DNA of 64,000 nt. Source: Anthopleura xanthogrammica. Lineage: Eukaryota > Cnidaria > Anthozoa > Actiniaria > Actiniidae. The DNA is taken from NCBI GenBank assembly GCA_964019055.1, contig OZ025210.1:10448992-10512991 (forward strand), given 5' to 3'. Under the pieces are notes generated by a model, which was given only the letters and a program-made list of their open reading frames with translations, was not told the origin of the DNA and made no database searches. The position numbers and the translations under genes were made by a program. Below, in pieces: positions 63,036-64,000 of the stretch; position 1 is the stretch's first letter; each line of letters opens with the position of its first letter.

Positions 63036-63107
63036 GAGTTACTCTCTTAAATACTATGGAAAGAAGAAAGGGAGTTACTCTCTTAAATACTATGGAAAGA
63101 AGAAAGG
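63036..63107 (+). repeat. 36-bp direct repeat over the integrase start
   Basis: GAGTTACTCTCTTAAATAC plus TATGGAAAGAAGAAAGG occurs twice in tandem. Both copies contain an ATG in the same frame (63,056 and 63,092), 12 codons apart. Confidence 0.9.
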
Positions 63108-64000
63108 AGGGTATGAGGGAGGAACTCCCCCATGAAAAGAAGCTTTCAAACGTTTATTACTCAACCGAAGGATATTGGAAGGGATATTCTGCGATCTCGA
63201 GACTATCCGAAGCAACAGGCATTTCCGAAGAGATCACGAGAAAGTGGCTTATTAAGCAAGCTTTGTGGCAAATTTACCTCCCTGCCCCCACGTACATTCC
63301 CAGATACCATTGGAACATTTCTGAGCCTGATCAGATCCATCAAGCGGACTTACTCTTTATGCCTCACGATACAGTGAAGAAAAAGACGTATAAGTACGCT
63401 CTCGTCGTGGTCGACGTTGCTTCTAGATACGTGGATGCGGAGCCTTTGACCGCGAAGTACTCCACGGGAGTATCTGAGGCTTTGGAAAGCATTTATTCTA
63501 GGAAATTATATTGGCCTGAAACTTTGATGGTTGATCCAGGAACGGAATTCAAGGGAGCTTTTACGAAACTTATGAAGAAAAGTGACGTAGAAATCCAAAG
63601 ATCAGATCCTGGAAATCACAGAGCACAATCCCTCGTGGAGCGCGCTAATCGAACGATCGCTGAGAAGCTGTTTAGTCATCAGTATGCACAAGAGATGCTT
63701 ATGGAAGTTTCTAAGACCCACGTTGGGGACACGAGGTCACGAGAATGGGTGGAACGACTTCCTAGCGTGATAAAGTCTATTAACAACGAAGTGAAGAAAA
63801 TTACTGGGAAGAAAGCAAAGGAGGCACAAAATTTAAAGTCCCTCGAGCTAAAAGATCTCATCTACAAAAGACCTGTGGGATCAAAGGAAAATAGGATCCC
63901 TGGAGGGGTTTTTGTTCGATACTTGTATGCCGCTGGGGAAGAGGAGGGAGGACGACAACGCGCTACTGATCCCATTTGGTCTATAGAAGTTTATGAGATA
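63056..64000 (+). CDS. DDE integrase (retroviral-type rve core), 3'-partial
   Basis: The frame is open from the ATG at 63,056 (or the repeated ATG at 63,092) to the window end. Numbered from 63,092, the catalytic triad is D86 (HQADLLF), D148 (MVDPGTEFKG) and E183 (LVERANRT), with 34 residues between the last two. An N-terminal helix-turn-helix-like part (ISRLSEATGISEEITRKWL) precedes it. Polinton integrases have this design and make 6-bp target duplications. The gene diverges from the capsid gene. The C-terminal chromodomain often present would lie outside the window. Confidence 0.85.
   Translation, partial: MERRKGVTLLNTMERRKEGMREELPHEKKLSNVYYSTEGYWKGYSAISRLSEATGISEEITRKWLIKQALWQIYLPAPTYIPRYHWNISEPDQIHQADLLFMPHDTVKKKTYKYALVVVDVASRYVDAEPLTAKYSTGVSEALESIYSRKLYWPETLMVDPGTEFKGAFTKLMKKSDVEIQRSDPGNHRAQSLVERANRTIAEKLFSHQYAQEMLMEVSKTHVGDTRSREWVERLPSVIKSINNEVKKITGKKAKEAQNLKSLELKDLIYKRPVGSKENRIPGGVFVRYLYAAGEEEGGRQRATDPIWSIEVYEI

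Larger units (their letters stand above)
52597..64000. mobile_element. Endogenous Polinton-like / adintovirus-like element (left part)
   Basis: From about 53.2 kb the sequence changes to dense intron-less genes on both strands, with a viral virion set: double-jelly-roll capsid, A32-type ATPase, penton-like protein, several small membrane proteins and a DDE integrase. The proposed left end AGTAGGTATGTAGTGCC at 52,597 resembles the terminus of the 5.7-kb element (AGTAGTATGAGAGTACC). The preceding six bases, CACTGT, would be the target duplication. The right end, and the DNA polymerase expected in such elements, lie outside the window. All visible genes are open, so it is either a recent insertion or active. 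Confidence 0.75.

Overview
The window looks like a piece of an animal nuclear genome, most likely an anthozoan cnidarian (coral or sea anemone). It is AT-rich, its host genes have several exons with GT-AG introns, and it is full of TIR transposons and inverted repeats. It contains a tandem family of TRAF-type genes (RING, TRAF zinc fingers, coiled coil, MATH) of the kind expanded in corals. I cannot name the species.

Region 1 (1-34,330) and region 3 (46,900-52,600) hold four TRAF paralogues on the + strand, called A to D here. All follow one plan of six coding exons: a 62-nt first exon; a 221-nt RING exon; a TRAF zinc-finger exon; an exon with the last finger and a coiled coil; a MATH exon; and a MATH tail exon. 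Splice phases agree throughout. B (5776-13912) is complete at 561 codons. A (from 624) lacks only its first exon, which lies upstream of the window. C (from 17,249) has exons 1-4 intact but most of its MATH exon is gone. D (from 47,823) runs into an endogenous viral element and has no MATH exon in view. Extra exon-1 relics at 15,064 and 34,274 show further decayed copies. After the stop codons of A, B and C, 34-codon copies of the last exon follow in frame, each ending in a stop.

Region 2 (35,180-43,643) is a nested mobile element. An older transposon flanked by TTAA was interrupted by a 5,675-bp Polinton-type element (37,028-42,702). That insertion has a 6-bp target duplication (CAGGGA), AGT termini and near-identical 1.17-kb terminal inverted repeats. 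Each repeat carries four tRNA or tRNA-like genes: Asp-GUC, Tyr-GUA with an intron, Trp-CCA, and a degenerate Trp-like copy with a CUA anticodon. Between the repeats are a zinc-finger/packaging-type ATPase, a small conserved basic protein and an acidic Cys-rich protein. The two outward-facing genes end inside the repeats, so they share their last codons and poly(A) signal.

Region 4 (about 52,600-64,000, open at the right) is a second, larger and unrelated viral element. It encodes a double-jelly-roll major capsid protein, an A32-type packaging ATPase, a penton-like protein, a row of small membrane proteins, two tandem paralogue pairs, a NUMOD-like protein, a possible ssDNA-binding protein, and a DDE integrase that runs off the window. 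Most starts have a TATA- or AATAAA-like box and an A/G-rich leader just upstream. Its probable left end (52,597) resembles the terminus of the 5.7-kb element. Smaller elements include a deleted Tc1/mariner copy, a BEL/Pao relic, a tRNA-derived SINE, an OTU-domain relic between TIRs, and several MITEs. Coordinates I counted by hand (exon edges, repeats, tRNAs) may be off by one or two bases.
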